Shown: positions 33,465-42,735, counted from the first letter of the stretch. The stretch: 64,000 bases of DNA from VXNE01 sp963665455 (GCA_963665455.1 OY762279.1:1860001-1924000); one strand, 5' to 3'. The notes: generated from the sequence alone by a model not told the origin. Translations and numbers: made by a program.

Positions 33465-34631
33465 TCACTGCTTCAGCCGAACCAGTTCGTTGAGCACGCC
33501 GTCGAGGCCGCCGTAGACCGACAGGTTGCCGACCTTCTCGGTGACCCTCTCCAGCGTCTCCAATTCCTTGAGACGCAGCGCGACGGCGTTGCTCTCCATG
33601 ACCTTGGCCGTGTTGAGGAGCGAACGCGTGGCGTTGGTTTCCTCGCGACGGCGGATCACGTTGGCTTGCGCGGCCTTCTCCGCCTCCACCACCTTGCCGA
33701 GCAGCTCCTTCATGTCGCCGGGCAGGATGATGTCCTTGACGCCGACGCTGTCCACGGCGATGCCGATCTCGGCGAACCGCGGCCCGACACGCTCGGCGAC
33801 GGCCCGGTCGATGGCCGACTTGTCCTCCAGGAGGGCGTCGAGCGTGCGCGTTCCGACCGCCGCCCGCAGCCCGAACTGGATCTCCTTGTACAGGTGGTCC
33901 AACGGATCCTTGGCCGCGCTCACCGCCCGCGATGCATCGGCGAACCGGTAGGTGGCCGTCAGGTTGATGCGCAGGCTCACCTTGTCGCGGGTGAGGATCT
34001 CCTGGCCCTGGACCTCCAGCGTCTTGACGCGCAGGTCGACCACGTCGACGCGCACGCTCGGACCGAGGGTCCAGTGGGCGTGCAGTCCGGGTTCCAGCGA
34101 CCCGGTGAGTTCGCCATCGACGTAGAGGAGGCCCACGTGCCCGTGGGGGATCTCCTCGGCATGTATCGCGTGCCGGCCGACGCCGCGCAGACCGAGCAGA
34201 CCGTCCGAGCCCGCGGCCAGGCCCGGCTCGGCTAAGAGCCGCTTGGCGAGCCTGGCATCGATGGCGAGGCCAGCATCCAGGTCGAACCGTTCCACGCGGA
34301 TCGTCACCGGTCCGTTCCAGTAGAGCTTGCGCTCGGCCGGCCGAACGACTTCGGCGATCCGGTCGTTCCAGTACACGACGGCTACCTCGCGCTCGCGGGT
34401 GGCGACGACCGTGAACAGGCGTGGGACGTCCTCGGGCTCGGCTTCGACGAGGTAGTCGGCCAGGGCGTGGGTGAACGCCGGTTCGGTCACGTCGAAGCAC
34501 TGCACCTCGTAACGCCGGCGCAGGGTGTTGAAGCGGTAGGTCCCCGGTTCCAGGAAGCGGACAAAGTCGGCGTCCTTGAACAGGAGTCCGCGTTCGTGCT
34601 TGCGCACGATGAACTTCTGAAAAAACAACAT
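33465..34631 (-). CDS. SPFH/slipin-family membrane scaffold protein
   Basis: The 388-residue product has an SPFH/band-7 core: EPGLHAHWTLGPSVRVDVVD, LEVQGQEILTRDKVSLRINL and TLDALLEDKSAIDRAVAER, followed by a helical EAEKAAQANVIRRREETNA region and LERVTEKVGNLSVYGG. Slipins organise membrane microdomains and often work with NfeD proteases; no NfeD gene is adjacent. The ATG at 34631 has AGAGGAG seven bases upstream. The frame is open further upstream, but without a ribosome site. It appears to be alone. Confidence 0.85.
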   Translation of the reverse strand: MLFFQKFIVRKHERGLLFKDADFVRFLEPGTYRFNTLRRRYEVQCFDVTEPAFTHALADYLVEAEPEDVPRLFTVVATREREVAVVYWNDRIAEVVRPAERKLYWNGPVTIRVERFDLDAGLAIDARLAKRLLAEPGLAAGSDGLLGLRGVGRHAIHAEEIPHGHVGLLYVDGELTGSLEPGLHAHWTLGPSVRVDVVDLRVKTLEVQGQEILTRDKVSLRINLTATYRFADASRAVSAAKDPLDHLYKEIQFGLRAAVGTRTLDALLEDKSAIDRAVAERVGPRFAEIGIAVDSVGVKDIILPGDMKELLGKVVEAEKAAQANVIRRREETNATRSLLNTAKVMESNAVALRLKELETLERVTEKVGNLSVYGGLDGVLNELVRLKQ

Positions 34632-35016
34632 CACGTTCTCCTCTTCTTGACTTCGGTGCTGAGAGAATTGCGTCCGTTCCCACAAGGACGAGCGGATCGA
34701 CGGTGCCCGACGATCGGACGCAACGCGTGCCCATCTGGCGGCGTACCGGCTCCTTGAGAGTCGGTTTGCCGCGCAGGGAGCGGGCGATGCGCCGGACCGC
34801 CCGGCGGCCGGCACGACGAAATCGCGCCGACGCCCTCGACCGGCTGCGCCGTTGCTGCGCGTCCTCGCCTGGGCACGACGCACTCGCTTTCGCGACCGCG
34901 CTTGCCACGGAGCAAGAACGCGCGGGGAACGGACGCCCCGTGTGACGAATTGGCGGTCGTCACCACCGCTGCACGGTTATGAGCCGTGTTGGCCTGGTTT
35001 CTAGACAAGCCGATCA

Positions 35017-35088
35017 GGAGGAATGCCGGACTCGAACCGGCGCTCCCAGCTTCCCGGGCTGGTGCTCTACCCACTGAGCTAATTCCAG
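35017..35088 (-). tRNA. tRNA-like gene, anticodon GGG (Pro) by position, probably degenerate
   Basis: The D-arm (GCTC/GAGC), anticodon arm (CCAGC/GCTGG, loop CCGGGAA) and T-arm (GCCGG/CCGGC, loop TTCGAGT) are all well formed. The position-34-36 triplet is GGG. Two things are odd: base 33 is C, not U, and the first two acceptor pairs are mismatched (C-C and T-T), leaving five pairs. No CCA is encoded, unlike the tRNA-Asn at 10780. A pseudogene or a recently diverged tRNA is more likely than a working tRNA-Pro. Confidence 0.45.
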
Positions 35089-35292
35089 GCAGGTTGGGTG
35101 CGCACAGAACGCTCGGTACACACCGTGCGATGGGTAGCGTGAGTGCGCCAGACGGGCCTTCCGAACCCGAACCATGGAACGCCGCACGCCGCCCAACCTT
35201 CGTCTGGCGGGGTCCCCCGCCGTCGAGCCGACGACTGCGAATGTCCTCGTCGCCGCCTCTCGATTCGTTTCCCTCCATTCACAAAAAAGCAC

Positions 35293-35329
35293 AAAAAAAG
35301 CCCTGTTCGGCAATCCGACCAGGGCTTTT
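35293..35329 (-). terminator. Rho-independent terminator
   Basis: The GCCCTG/CAGGGC stem is extended by an inner TCGG/CCGA pair around a four-base loop, with one mismatch between. On the minus strand it is followed by seven T residues; on the plus strand only four. It ends a leftward transcript. No coding gene ends just before it, but a strong promoter does begin about 245 bp upstream. Confidence 0.8.
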
Positions 35330-35567
35330 CTGGTGCCTGGAAGGATGCCTTGCGCATCGCTTCCAGAAGATCGTGGAAGGTCAGCGCATGCTCGCCTCGC
35401 CGCTTTGGGCAGGCGCGTCGTCGCAGCGGGATAGGCCAGCGTGCGGCAACGGCCATGCCGTCGGCAGCGCGCTCCTGAAGCCTGCTGGTCTGGATGTTGC
35501 TGATAGCATGTGTCTTGCCCGTCCCTTGCTCGTCGCCGCCCGTCGCATGCCACGGTCCCGGCGAGGG
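35293..35567 (-). ncRNA. Candidate small RNA between a strong promoter and terminator
   Basis: A transcript starting near 35567 from the promoter at 35574-35601 and ending at the terminator at 35293 would be about 275 nt. I find no convincing protein in it: the longest start-to-stop frame (42 codons) looks random. It does not show the marks of tmRNA, RNase P RNA, SRP RNA or 6S RNA. An independent small RNA is the simplest reading, but expression is not shown. Confidence 0.4.
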
Positions 35568-35573
35568 GGCGCG

Positions 35574-35601
35574 ACTATAGCGCCGGATTGGCGGGTGTCA
35601 A
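35574..35601 (-). promoter_or_regulatory. Strong sigma-70-type promoter
   Basis: On the minus strand a perfect TTGACA (35596-35601) and TATAGT (35574-35579) are separated by 16 bp. This is the closest match to consensus I found in the window. It lies about 55 bp beyond the stop of the gene at 35656-36129, so it does not serve that gene but the non-coding unit to the left. Confidence 0.7.
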
Positions 35602-35655
35602 CGGATTTCGTGCATGGACTCGAGAAGGGGCGTGTTGCGGCAACGCTCGATGCGG

Positions 35656-36129
35656 TCAACGCGCCGAGATGCGGAACAGCCAGACATCCTGCGGGGCGTC
35701 CGCCGGATCTCGCTCGGCGATCTGCGGGTACTTGGCGGCGACCGACTCGACGAGGTCATCGAGCGACACTTCCACCATGCGCTCGGCGCGTGCCTGATAG
35801 ACATGGTCGCCGATCTTCACCCGGACACGCGGATCCCGCACCACGTGCGCCGGCCATTCCTTCTCGCTGCCGTTCATCGCCGGGATGACGAGATCGCCCT
35901 CATGCACGAAACAGAGCGTCGTGACGGAATGCGGATCGTCCGCCCGGGTCTCGACGGCCACCGTCTGGTGCTCGTTGCACGCCGACCAGTCGGCGGGATA
36001 GGGGAGTTCTTCGCCGGAGAGGCGCTTGCCGCTGACCATGAAGATGGGGTCGGTGCGGAACACGTATGCGCCGGCGGCCACCACGAGGACGACGCCGAGC
36101 ACGGTACCGGTCCATTTCAAGACCCTCAT
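35656..36129 (-). CDS. Membrane-anchored split-barrel-like protein
   Basis: The 157-residue product has one N-terminal membrane helix (about 5-24), then VETRADDPHSVTTLCFVHEG, LVIPAMNGSEKEWPAHVVRD and PRVRVKIGDHVYQARAE. The second part resembles the split beta-barrel of F420/PNPOx-type proteins of the nitroreductase-DUF385 kind, where a strand pair ends in a WxxNhRxNP-like turn; this match is by pattern. The ATG has GGAGG five bases upstream. It is leftward and stands alone. Confidence 0.6.
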   Translation of the reverse strand: MRVLKWTGTVLGVVLVVAAGAYVFRTDPIFMVSGKRLSGEELPYPADWSACNEHQTVAVETRADDPHSVTTLCFVHEGDLVIPAMNGSEKEWPAHVVRDPRVRVKIGDHVYQARAERMVEVSLDDLVESVAAKYPQIAERDPADAPQDVWLFRISAR

Positions 36130-36269
36130 GGGCTCCTCCGCTTCGGTCTCGCTTACTGCATGCGCCCCACGATAGCACTGTTGCGGGATCGGCCTTCAAG
36201 CAGCCCGTGCTGGGGGGGAGCCAGGGGCACGGCCCGGCCAAGCCCGAGCCGGTCTGTTATCGTGACGCC

Positions 36270-37388
36270 ATGGACGTTGCGCCCCCGAATCCGTTCGTTC
36301 CCGGGCACGGTCAGATGCCGCCGTATCTGGCGGGACGCGAGCGCGAACAGACCGCCCTGCGGAACCTGCTCGCCTACCTTCGCGCCGGCAAGGGCGCTCC
36401 GCGCAACGCCGTGCTAGCTGGTCCGCGTGGCAACGGCAAGACGGCCTTGCTGCGCTGGCTTTGCCAAGAGGGGGAGGCGAGCGACATCGATGCGGTTTGG
36501 CTGACGCCGAGCGAAATCTCGAATCTGGATGAGCTGGCCACGCGGCTGGTGCCGCCCCGCCGGTTCACGGCCCTACGTCCGGACAATCTGCCATTCCACA
36601 TCGGAATCGGGAAGCTGGGCTGGCAACTCGACGGGCAGCGCGGCGCATTGGCACCGCTTCTGAAGGCGCGTTGCACACGCAAAGCGTTGGTCTTGGCCCT
36701 CGACGAGTGCCACACGCTCGACCGCGAAATCGGCCATGTGCTGCTGAACGCGGCGCAGACCGTGTGCGCCGAGGCGCCGTTCCTCCTGGTGATGGCCGGC
36801 ACACCGGGCCTGCCGCAGCACCTCAATACCATGTCCGCGACGTTTTGGAGCCGCGCCGAAAAGCTGGGCATCGGCCGCTTGGACGAAACTGCGGCCGCGG
36901 CGGCCATAGAAAGACCGCTCGCTGCGCAAACGCCTGCCATCAACTGTACCGCGTCGGCCATTGCGGATGTGGTCAGTGCGAGCCAGTGCTATCCGTACTT
37001 CGTCCAACTGTGGGGGGCTGCGCTTTGGCGCGCGAGGGGGCCGGAACCGATTGATCGACGGACGGTTGCGGGTGCGGCGCACGCGGTGGAGGTTGACCAG
37101 TCCGCGTACTACCAGGACCGCTTTCACGAATTGGAGCGACACGAACTCCTGGACGTGGCGGCCCGATTGGCCATTGCGTTCGCGGGCCAGCCCACGCTGC
37201 CGCGGCCCGCGCTGAACACCGCCATCGCCGAGGGGCTCCCGGCTGCGGCAACGACCGCCGACGTCCTGCGGTGTCGAGATGAACTCACCGACTTGGGCTA
37301 TGTCTGGAACCCGCCCGCCGCGGGCGATGCATGGCACCCCGGCATCCCGAGCCTGATGGATTACGTTCGCGAGCGCGTGGTGCCGTGA
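36270..37388 (+). CDS. AAA-family ATPase (family A copy 1)
   Basis: The 372-residue protein has Walker A GPRGNGKT (residues 51-58) and Walker B LVLALDECH (D145, E146), followed by LVMAGTPGLPQ (sensor-like) and a C-terminal winged-helix-like region. Proteins of this form are often annotated as ORC/Cdc6-like or MalT-like ATP-binding proteins and could bind DNA. The start is the ATG at 36270; the frame is open upstream but has no ribosome site there. It is related to the ATPase at 42756 (MDxxxNPF/Y opening, PELAGR/YLAGRE motif, shared YPYFxQxWG), and the two bracket the metalloprotease/LRR cluster. Confidence 0.78.
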   Translation: MDVAPPNPFVPGHGQMPPYLAGREREQTALRNLLAYLRAGKGAPRNAVLAGPRGNGKTALLRWLCQEGEASDIDAVWLTPSEISNLDELATRLVPPRRFTALRPDNLPFHIGIGKLGWQLDGQRGALAPLLKARCTRKALVLALDECHTLDREIGHVLLNAAQTVCAEAPFLLVMAGTPGLPQHLNTMSATFWSRAEKLGIGRLDETAAAAAIERPLAAQTPAINCTASAIADVVSASQCYPYFVQLWGAALWRARGPEPIDRRTVAGAAHAVEVDQSAYYQDRFHELERHELLDVAARLAIAFAGQPTLPRPALNTAIAEGLPAAATTADVLRCRDELTDLGYVWNPPAAGDAWHPGIPSLMDYVRERVVP

Positions 37389-37419
37389 GGTCCGGCCGGC
37401 CATCCGGCGCGGCGAGGGG

Positions 37420-37508
37420 GCATAACGCATGATCGAATGGTTCCCGGGCTTTCGCCGGAAACCCGCTTGTTCCAGGGCCGTCGCCAACTCCCGGATCTTC
37501 TTGGGCAT
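37420..37508 (-). pseudogene. hicA: HicA toxin 5' remnant
   Basis: The minus-strand frame starts MPKKIRELATALEQAGFRRK followed by PGNHSIMRY, which matches the first 30 residues of HicA toxins, including the GxH active-site turn. After that the frame drifts into the antisense of the ATPase gene. No HicB partner is present. It is likely the residue of a lost hicAB module. Confidence 0.5.
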
Positions 37509-37587
37509 GACGCCGTAGTGACGCCATCAGGCCGCGCACGGCGAGACCCTTCTGCTGAGACGGCGCGAATAGCGAGTGTCCCGCCTT

Positions 37588-40500
37588 TCAACCGCCCGCG
37601 TCTGCCTCTCGGTACTGCTGCTCCATCCACGCCCGGCGCCAGCCGCGCAGCAGGCTCGTGGGTTGGTAGCCGACGGTCACCTCGAACGTCAGCCTGCCCG
37701 ACAAGCCGCCGGCGTCGGTCGCCGTCACCGTGATGGTGGCGCTGCCCTCCGCGCCGTCCTCCGCGACGAACCGGACGGTGAGCACGCCGCCCACCACCTT
37801 CACCGTCACCAGGCTCGGGTCGCTGGAACGTGCGGTGAACATCAGTGCGCCGTCACCGGCGAACAAGCGGTCCAGGGCGATGTCGATGGCGTCGCCGGAG
37901 GATGCGAGGTCCGTGACCGGCACGGCCGCCACCGGACGCGGCGGCCCGGCGAACGACACGAGGAACGCCAACGTGGCGCTGGTGCCGTCGGTTCCGGTGG
38001 CGGTGACGGTGACCGTGGTGTCGCGGCCGACCTTGCCGGGCGTCACCCGCAGCACGCCGTCCGTGACGCTCGCGGTTGCCGCGTCGGGATCGAGGACCGA
38101 CACGGCGAATCGCGCACCCTCGCCGACCCGCGCGGCGAAGTAGCCCGCGGTCTCGAAGGCCACCGTGCCGCCCCGCCAGGGAATCCGCAACCTGACGGAG
38201 TCGAGGCCCACGATGACGCCCCGGTTCAGCAACGCCGGCACGTGCTCGTTGAGCGATTCCTCGCTGAGCGGGTTGGCGTCCAGCGTGATCCAGTCGCCCG
38301 CGTCGAGGGCGGTGTTCGCGACCAGCGGCGACAGGTCCGAGATGCGGTTGTCGCTGAGGTCCAACCCATCGAGTCTCGGCAGCTTGGCCAACGGAGTCAG
38401 GTCGGAAACGGCGTTCGATCCCAGGAAGACCATGGATAGCTCGCTGGCCGCCTCCAGGCCGGCGAGGTCGGAGACGCCGGCGTTGAGCGCGTGCAGGTGC
38501 GTCAGCCGCCCGATGGTTTCTTCGGTGACCAGGTCGTCCACCAAGTCCCCCGCGCGCGCCACGGCCTGGGCCACGACCGCGTGCAGGACGGGATCGGCGA
38601 TGGTTACGGCGGGAGAATCGGCATTCTCCACGGCAACACCCCACGCCTCGAGGCGCGGGATGTGTTCGCGCAGGGATGCCCGGTCCAAGGGGTTGTCGTG
38701 TAGCCACAATCTTGGCGCGCGGGCAAGGTCCCATAGCTCGCGCCGCACGAGCGGGCCGACGTTCGATACGTCGTTGTCGTGAAGGTCGAGTTCGCGTAGG
38801 CCGGATAGGCTCCGCAGCGGCGACAGGTCGGATACCTGGTTGGTGCGAAGCCGCAGCAAGTAGAGTTCCTTCAGGCTCTCCAGCGGCGACAGGTCGGACA
38901 CCCGGTTGTTGTTCAGGTCGAGCCTTTCAAGTTCCGCGAGACTCCCCAGTGGAGAGACGTCGGAGATTCGGTTGTCGCTGAGCCATAGGCCACGGAGCCG
39001 CGGCAACTCCCCCAAACCCGATATGTCCTCCACGCCGAGCCCGCGCACTCCCAGATAACCGAGTTGTCGTGCGTTGGGCAGGGCCAACACGTCGTCGAGC
39101 GTCACCTCGGTGTCGCCGACGTACAGAACCCACAGGTCCAGTTCCGACAATGGCGTTAGGTCGGCCACGTCGGTACCGTCGATGTTCACCCCGCGGAGTT
39201 CCGACATGGTGCGCAGGACGGAGAGATCGGCGATGGGGTTGTTTTGCACGTGTAGTACTCGGAGTTCGCGCAAGGCCGATAGGAGCGAGAGATCGGAGAT
39301 GCCGACGCCGTCGGCGTAGAGCTGTTGGAGTTGCGACAATCTTGCCAGGGGAGACGGGTCGAGGACGCGGCTCGATTGGCCACCCACCCTGAGTATCCGG
39401 AGCCTTGGCAGTCTGGTCAGGGGGGCCAGATCGGAAACCGGGTTCGCCCCCACGTCCAAGTGGTCGAGCGCGGATAGGCCGGCCAGCGGCCCAAGATCGG
39501 AGATGTGGTTGTAATGAAGCAGGGCTTCGCGAAGCCTCTCCAAACCGGCCAGCGGGGAGAGGTCCTTGACCTGGTTGCCGTTCAGCCGCAGCACTTCGAG
39601 GTTCCCGGCCAACTCCAGGCCCGTGAGGTCGCGCACGACGCCGCCCCACGGTGCCTCCAACGTGGTGAGCGTCGCGAGCTCCGACGCGGTGATCGACGCA
39701 CCCGGGGCCTTGTCCAATGCCGCCTCGACGATGGCCCGCAGGGCGGGATCCCGAAACGGATCGAGGTCCAGGACGTCGCCGTCCGCGTTGTCGCCGATGC
39801 CGTCGCCGTCGGCGTCCGCCCACTCGTCGGGGTCGGTCGGAAACGCATCTTCGTGATCGGCGACGCCATCGTTGTCGTCGTCGGTATCCGCGTTGTCGCC
39901 GATGCCGTCGCCGTCGGCGTCCGCATACTCGGAGGGATCGTCCGGCAGGGCGTCGCCCGGGTCCACGATGCCGTCCCCGTCCGAGTCGGGCTTCGCGGTG
40001 CGGTTCGCGGCGACCTGCCAGCGCACGAGGTCCAGGCTCTTGACGGCGTTCGCGCCGGCCACGTGGTCGTCCGGCACGCCGCACGGACCGCCCAGGCAAT
40101 CCGCGGCCGGGTCGGCGAAGACGCCGCCTAGAAGATACCGCCCGTAGGACATGATGGTGCCCCACGTGGCGTCGACATAGTGTCCCCGGGACCATCGGAA
40201 CGGCCCGGCGGTCTCGCCTTGGCGCGCCGAGTGCGCGAGTCCGAACAAGTGCCCCAGTTCGTGGGCGGCGGTGTGTGCCGACGCCGTTCCGAGCATGCGC
40301 GCGTAGGAGTCGGCCTGCGGTTGCCAAAAGCCACTCGAGAAGGCTCCCAGCAAGGATGCGCAGCCCCCGGCGCCCGAGGGGCAATCCAGCGCCGTTTCCC
40401 CCGCGTGAAATCGCAGGGACATGTCGGCTCCATGGAGATCCTTCAGGCCCTGGAGATCCTCCACCGGTGGACTGCCACCCTCCCCGAGAGCGATCTCCGC

Positions 40501-41286
40501 CATGCCCACGGTGCGGAGCCGTACATTGGTGGCGCTGTCCGCGAACATCGCCCTGGTCAGCGTCATGACGTGGTGGATGCGCGTGTGTGGGTAGCCACCC
40601 AACCACTCGCGGAAGCCATCGTTGTAGAGCGCCAGCACGTCGATGGTGGAGGCGCCGCGAGGGCGGGAGGCCTCGTCCGTGGGCGAAGTGCTCGCCAACC
40701 GTTCGTTCACGTCGCCCACGCCGTCTCCGTCGGTGTCGGTGAGGATGTCGACGAAGGCGACGCGATCCGGGTCGTCGCCCGGCACCGGCCAGAGGGTCAG
40801 TCCCTCGACGGTTTTCCATGCTCCCCGCACCATCCATGCTGTCCACGGGCCCGGATCCGGCACGCCTTCGGGTGTGCGCCCCACGTGCTCCCAGAGGGTG
40901 ACGGCGACGGCTTGTCCGGGATTGGGTTGCGCTAAACGGATGGCGACGCGACGTCCAGCGTCCTCGGTACCGGCAGCCACGTTCCCCAAGGACGCTGCGG
41001 GATCCCGTCCGGGCTCGCCGACCCACCAAAGCTCGGCCATGTTCGTGGTCAGGTGCATCTCGCCGCTCTCGACCGCCCGGTAGCTCCGCAAGCCGAACGT
41101 GAGCGTCAGTTCGCCGTCTCCACCGGATTCGCCGACCGTCCACTCGGCGCTGCACGGGCAGTCGAACACGACGTCGCGCGGATCCTCCCCCAAGGCGGGA
41201 GCGCCGCCGGCCATGGCAACCAAGCTCACCGTCCAGCCAACGCGAAACACCACGTTACGGCAACGCGTTCTCGACCACCCTCGCAT
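37588..41286 (-). CDS. Secreted metzincin/leucine-rich-repeat protein
   Basis: The 1232-residue protein has, in order: a signal peptide (about 1-33); a metzincin-like protease domain with HELGHLFGLAHS (H342, E343, H346 and H352) and the Met-turn GTIMSYG (M379); calcium-binding DSDGDG/DADGDGIGD thrombospondin-3-type repeats (about 435-510); about 16 internalin-type LRRs with SDLSPLxxLxxL and NxIxDLSPL units (about 530-950); and C-terminal cadherin/Ig-like beta domains. The ATG has GGGAGG eight bases upstream. It follows two small exported proteins on the same strand. It is most likely a host- or prey-directed surface or secreted protease; the target is unknown. Confidence 0.88.
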   Translation of the reverse strand: MRGWSRTRCRNVVFRVGWTVSLVAMAGGAPALGEDPRDVVFDCPCSAEWTVGESGGDGELTLTFGLRSYRAVESGEMHLTTNMAELWWVGEPGRDPAASLGNVAAGTEDAGRRVAIRLAQPNPGQAVAVTLWEHVGRTPEGVPDPGPWTAWMVRGAWKTVEGLTLWPVPGDDPDRVAFVDILTDTDGDGVGDVNERLASTSPTDEASRPRGASTIDVLALYNDGFREWLGGYPHTRIHHVMTLTRAMFADSATNVRLRTVGMAEIALGEGGSPPVEDLQGLKDLHGADMSLRFHAGETALDCPSGAGGCASLLGAFSSGFWQPQADSYARMLGTASAHTAAHELGHLFGLAHSARQGETAGPFRWSRGHYVDATWGTIMSYGRYLLGGVFADPAADCLGGPCGVPDDHVAGANAVKSLDLVRWQVAANRTAKPDSDGDGIVDPGDALPDDPSEYADADGDGIGDNADTDDDNDGVADHEDAFPTDPDEWADADGDGIGDNADGDVLDLDPFRDPALRAIVEAALDKAPGASITASELATLTTLEAPWGGVVRDLTGLELAGNLEVLRLNGNQVKDLSPLAGLERLREALLHYNHISDLGPLAGLSALDHLDVGANPVSDLAPLTRLPRLRILRVGGQSSRVLDPSPLARLSQLQQLYADGVGISDLSLLSALRELRVLHVQNNPIADLSVLRTMSELRGVNIDGTDVADLTPLSELDLWVLYVGDTEVTLDDVLALPNARQLGYLGVRGLGVEDISGLGELPRLRGLWLSDNRISDVSPLGSLAELERLDLNNNRVSDLSPLESLKELYLLRLRTNQVSDLSPLRSLSGLRELDLHDNDVSNVGPLVRRELWDLARAPRLWLHDNPLDRASLREHIPRLEAWGVAVENADSPAVTIADPVLHAVVAQAVARAGDLVDDLVTEETIGRLTHLHALNAGVSDLAGLEAASELSMVFLGSNAVSDLTPLAKLPRLDGLDLSDNRISDLSPLVANTALDAGDWITLDANPLSEESLNEHVPALLNRGVIVGLDSVRLRIPWRGGTVAFETAGYFAARVGEGARFAVSVLDPDAATASVTDGVLRVTPGKVGRDTTVTVTATGTDGTSATLAFLVSFAGPPRPVAAVPVTDLASSGDAIDIALDRLFAGDGALMFTARSSDPSLVTVKVVGGVLTVRFVAEDGAEGSATITVTATDAGGLSGRLTFEVTVGYQPTSLLRGWRRAWMEQQYREADAGG

Positions 41287-41304
41287 CGGCCGAGCCTCCC
41301 TACC

Positions 41305-41670
41305 TCACGGCGTCGCCAACACGTCGATGCGCTCGACCAGGCACCAACTGTTGTGCTTGCGCGAGTCGTCCACGGTGACGCGCACGTTGAGTCCGCCGAC
41401 GAACGCGAGCTGCGCGGAGTCGAACATGCGCAGCGCCGAGGACTTCGAGACGTGCTCCCCCGTGCAACTGAACGTCACCCAGTTGCCGCCGGGGCAGTCG
41501 AGGCCCTCGCCCCCGGGAGACACGCTGAGCCATGCCATGCACCCGCCGAACCTCGCGTCGTCGGACGCCAGGGTGCGGGTAACCTTGGCGTCGATGGCGA
41601 GCTTCGCGGCCCACGCGCCCGATTGCGCCGCCAGGGTCAGCAAAACGGCGCTCCAGATGGTTAGTCGCAT
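41305..41670 (-). CDS. Small secreted cysteine-containing protein
   Basis: The 121-residue product has a signal peptide (about 1-21) and a mature chain with four cysteines: FGGCMAW, GLDCPGG, TFSCTGE and SWCLVER. The ATG at 41670 has GGAGGT seven bases upstream, which excludes the longer open frame. Four cysteines could make two disulphides in the periplasm or outside. The stop is 18 bp before the metzincin/LRR gene, so it is probably co-transcribed and may be an inhibitor, chaperone or partner. No family is recognised. Confidence 0.6.
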   Translation of the reverse strand: MRLTIWSAVLLTLAAQSGAWAAKLAIDAKVTRTLASDDARFGGCMAWLSVSPGGEGLDCPGGNWVTFSCTGEHVSKSSALRMFDSAQLAFVGGLNVRVTVDDSRKHNSWCLVERIDVLATP

Positions 41671-41755
41671 GTCATCTACCTCCGTTCTCGTTCTCACCTT
41701 CGGCCCTTGCGATGCCTGCCGCCGACGCCGGCCACGTGGAAAACTGTTCGCTAAG

Positions 41756-42406
41756 TCACCGTGCGTCCGGGGTGCCCCAAGGCTCGGGCAGGATGTAGTC
41801 CGGCTCGCTGAAGTCGAACCCCGCCATCATGCTCGACGAGGGCAGTAGCCAGCCGTAGTCGATGTCGCCCATGAGTTCGTAGGGACCACGCGGCGTGTCG
41901 ATGTAGGCGAAGGCGTGGGCCGGCCCGACCGTCACCACCCAGCGCCGGCGATGCCCGTCGTCGTCCTCGACCTTCCCGAGGGCGGATATGGACGGCCCCG
42001 GGCCGACATCGAGTTCCTCGATCAGGGTGCGGTAGACCACGCCGAGTTGCGGCAGGGGTAGCGCGATCTGGTCGCCGACCCGCCAGCCTCCCGCGGCGTT
42101 GGCGGCCTCGGTGACGCGCACGAGGACACGTCCCTCGGTCGCCCACTCGGGTGCGTAGTGCGGAAGGGCGTCCACGTCCGCCTCGTCCACTTCGGACCAG
42201 AGCGGTGCGTTGCCGGTTGCACCCAGGGGTTCGACTGGGCTCCCCGTGCCGGCCGGGTCACCTAGGCCCGGAGGCCGGGGTGCCTCGGCCGACGCGCTCG
42301 CTGGTCCGGTCGGCGCGTCGGCGTGGGGAAGCAAAAGCGCGGCGAGGGCCGCGACCACCACTGCTATCGCCGCAACGGATAGAACCGCAAGAACGCGTTT
42401 CCGCAT
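41756..42406 (-). CDS. Membrane-anchored exported protein of the metzincin/LRR cluster
   Basis: The 216-residue product has an N-terminal anchor (about 5-28), a proline-rich linker and a folded region with GWRVGDQIALPLPQLGVVYRT split over a turn, WVVTVGPAHAFAYID and a C-terminal YELMGDIDYGWL, FDFSEPDYILP. This tail resembles the N-terminal prodomains I recall from some gammaproteobacterial exported metallopeptidases; it may help fold or inhibit the metzincin, which is inference. It is the first gene of the three-gene leftward cluster. Confidence 0.55.
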   Translation of the reverse strand: MRKRVLAVLSVAAIAVVVAALAALLLPHADAPTGPASASAEAPRPPGLGDPAGTGSPVEPLGATGNAPLWSEVDEADVDALPHYAPEWATEGRVLVRVTEAANAAGGWRVGDQIALPLPQLGVVYRTLIEELDVGPGPSISALGKVEDDDGHRRRWVVTVGPAHAFAYIDTPRGPYELMGDIDYGWLLPSSSMMAGFDFSEPDYILPEPWGTPDAR

Positions 42407-42647
42407 GACCGGTCACCACACGTTTCGTTCGTGTTGCCCGGCTCAAGGCGCCGGATTCCATGAAGGTCCGGTGGGGTGCGATGGGTTCGTAGGCGCCGGG
42501 GAGCTACCCCCAATGTCGCACTACGACCGTGGTATTCGGCGGGAACCCGACTTGGCGGAGACCCAACGGAACGTTCACTGCGACCGACACTGCGACCGCG
42601 AGGGACGGATGTCAAGAGAACTGAGCGAGCGGGCTCGGAACTTTGGA

Positions 42648-42735
42648 GTTATCGAATTCGTATAACTTATGATAACTCTACTTGATTGGGGGCTTGCCGC
42701 CGACTAGAACCACGAAGTTTGCGAATTTCGATAAC
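42648..42735. promoter_or_regulatory. Repeated GTTATCGAA motif before the second AAA ATPase
   Basis: GTTATCGAATTCGTATAAC at 42648-42666 is nearly a perfect inverted repeat (one extra T). A second, reversed copy of the motif, CGAATTTCGATAAC, is at 42722-42735, 20 bp before the ATPase ATG. Further ATAAC boxes lie between. The gap is AT-rich in a GC-rich region. This arrangement fits a dimeric regulator, maybe the ATPase itself. No standard promoter was placed. Confidence 0.45.

Noticed and set aside
35079..35525. Open minus-strand frame with a P-loop-like GTGKTHAI
   Set aside because: It runs through the strong terminator hairpin, has no start with a ribosome site, and no matching ATPase features follow.
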